A stretch of DNA of 64,000 nucleotides from Oligosphaera ethanolica (lineage in GTDB: Bacteria; Verrucomicrobiota; Lentisphaeria; Oligosphaerales; Oligosphaeraceae), in the NCBI RefSeq assembly GCF_030814695.1, contig NZ_JAUSVL010000001.1, forward strand, positions 4,562,227 through 4,626,226. The letters are read 5' to 3'. A model generated the notes under the pieces. That model was given only the letters and a program-made list of their open reading frames with translations, was not told where the DNA came from and did not search any database. This document shows, in pieces, positions 63,804-64,000 of the stretch; within the stretch, counting starts at the first letter, position 1, and every line of letters begins with the position of its first letter. Both the position numbers and the translations under genes were made by a program.

Positions 63804-64000
63804 GGTTCGTCCTTGTGGTTGAGTGATACTGCTACAAAAAGTGAGGCGGAGCCGCGCAAAAAAGTTAGGACAGTAAAAATAACCTTCTTGGGGCCGCATG
63901 CAACTGCGGAAGCCGGAAAGGGCGGGATGCATGTCCCCTTTTCGTGGCGTTGTCGCGGCGCAATGGCAGGTGGGCGGGTGCGGGGCCTGGCAGCGATGTT

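Overview
The window is a GC-rich bacterial chromosome segment that fits an anaerobic or fermentative member of the PVC superphylum, most likely Lentisphaerota or a close relative. The best lineage marker is a 51-residue protein matching the PVC 'small basic protein' family (49150-49305). The anaerobic signs are a glycyl-radical enzyme with its activase, a NifU/NifS pair, a RACo-type ferredoxin/ASKHA protein, and a QueG/reductive-dehalogenase-like Fe-S protein. Many genes act on carbohydrates: two beta-helix lipoproteins, a large clan-A-type glycosidase, a GHL6-like protein, a sialate O-acetylesterase, three esterases, sugar isomerases and a mutarotase. No rRNA, tRNA or CRISPR array was recognised.

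Layout. 0.2-5.6 kb: tandem paralogous beta-helix proteins. 5.8-7.3 kb: an AT-richer BglII-type restriction-modification (R-M) pair. 7.6-18.6 kb: a sugar isomerase, a mutarotase and an esterase, then FmdB, MurJ, a VWA protein, ThrH, alanine racemase and DUF1611/DgcN. 19.1-21.3 kb: a second R-M cassette (C5 methylase, Eco29kI-like GIY-YIG nuclease, Vsr). 21.6-27.0 kb: the glycosidase, an EndoIII-like glycosylase and an IclR regulator. 27.0-30.2 kb: a repeat island with a complete 1.87-kb IS. 30.3-32.8 kb: a triple-module Fe-S protein. 33.1-44.3 kb: a GntR regulator, a dense 9-bp repeat array, a strong sigma70-type promoter and a seven-gene sugar/glycyl-radical cluster. 44.7-45.4 kb: an AbrB-Doc toxin-antitoxin pair. 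45.7-51.3 kb: PrmA, NifS, NifU, the small basic protein and the RACo-like protein. 51.8-56.2 kb: the GHL6-like protein and the acetylesterase. 56.6-63.8 kb: a sigma70 factor, a beta-propeller protein, a stand-alone AICAR transformylase domain, an ABC exporter and a DegT aminotransferase.

Two themes stand out. First, the 34.6-44.3 kb cluster looks like a catabolic route for a sugar or polyol. It holds an isomerase-dehydrogenase fusion, a radical-SAM activase, a glycyl-radical enzyme whose active-site Cys lies in GCHW instead of the dehydratase GCVE, a cupin, a mannose-6-phosphate isomerase homologue, a xylose-isomerase-like barrel and an esterase. Second, the spaces between genes carry several distinct dispersed repeat families: a ~340-bp MITE-like element with CTAG flanks (3 copies), a ~165-bp multi-hairpin element with compensatory stem changes (3 copies plus a partial inverted one), a GC palindrome (REP) family interrupted by the IS, a 73-bp duplicated unit, a 299-bp element with 19-bp terminal inverted repeats, and at least five 9-bp-period tandem arrays built around GGAC.
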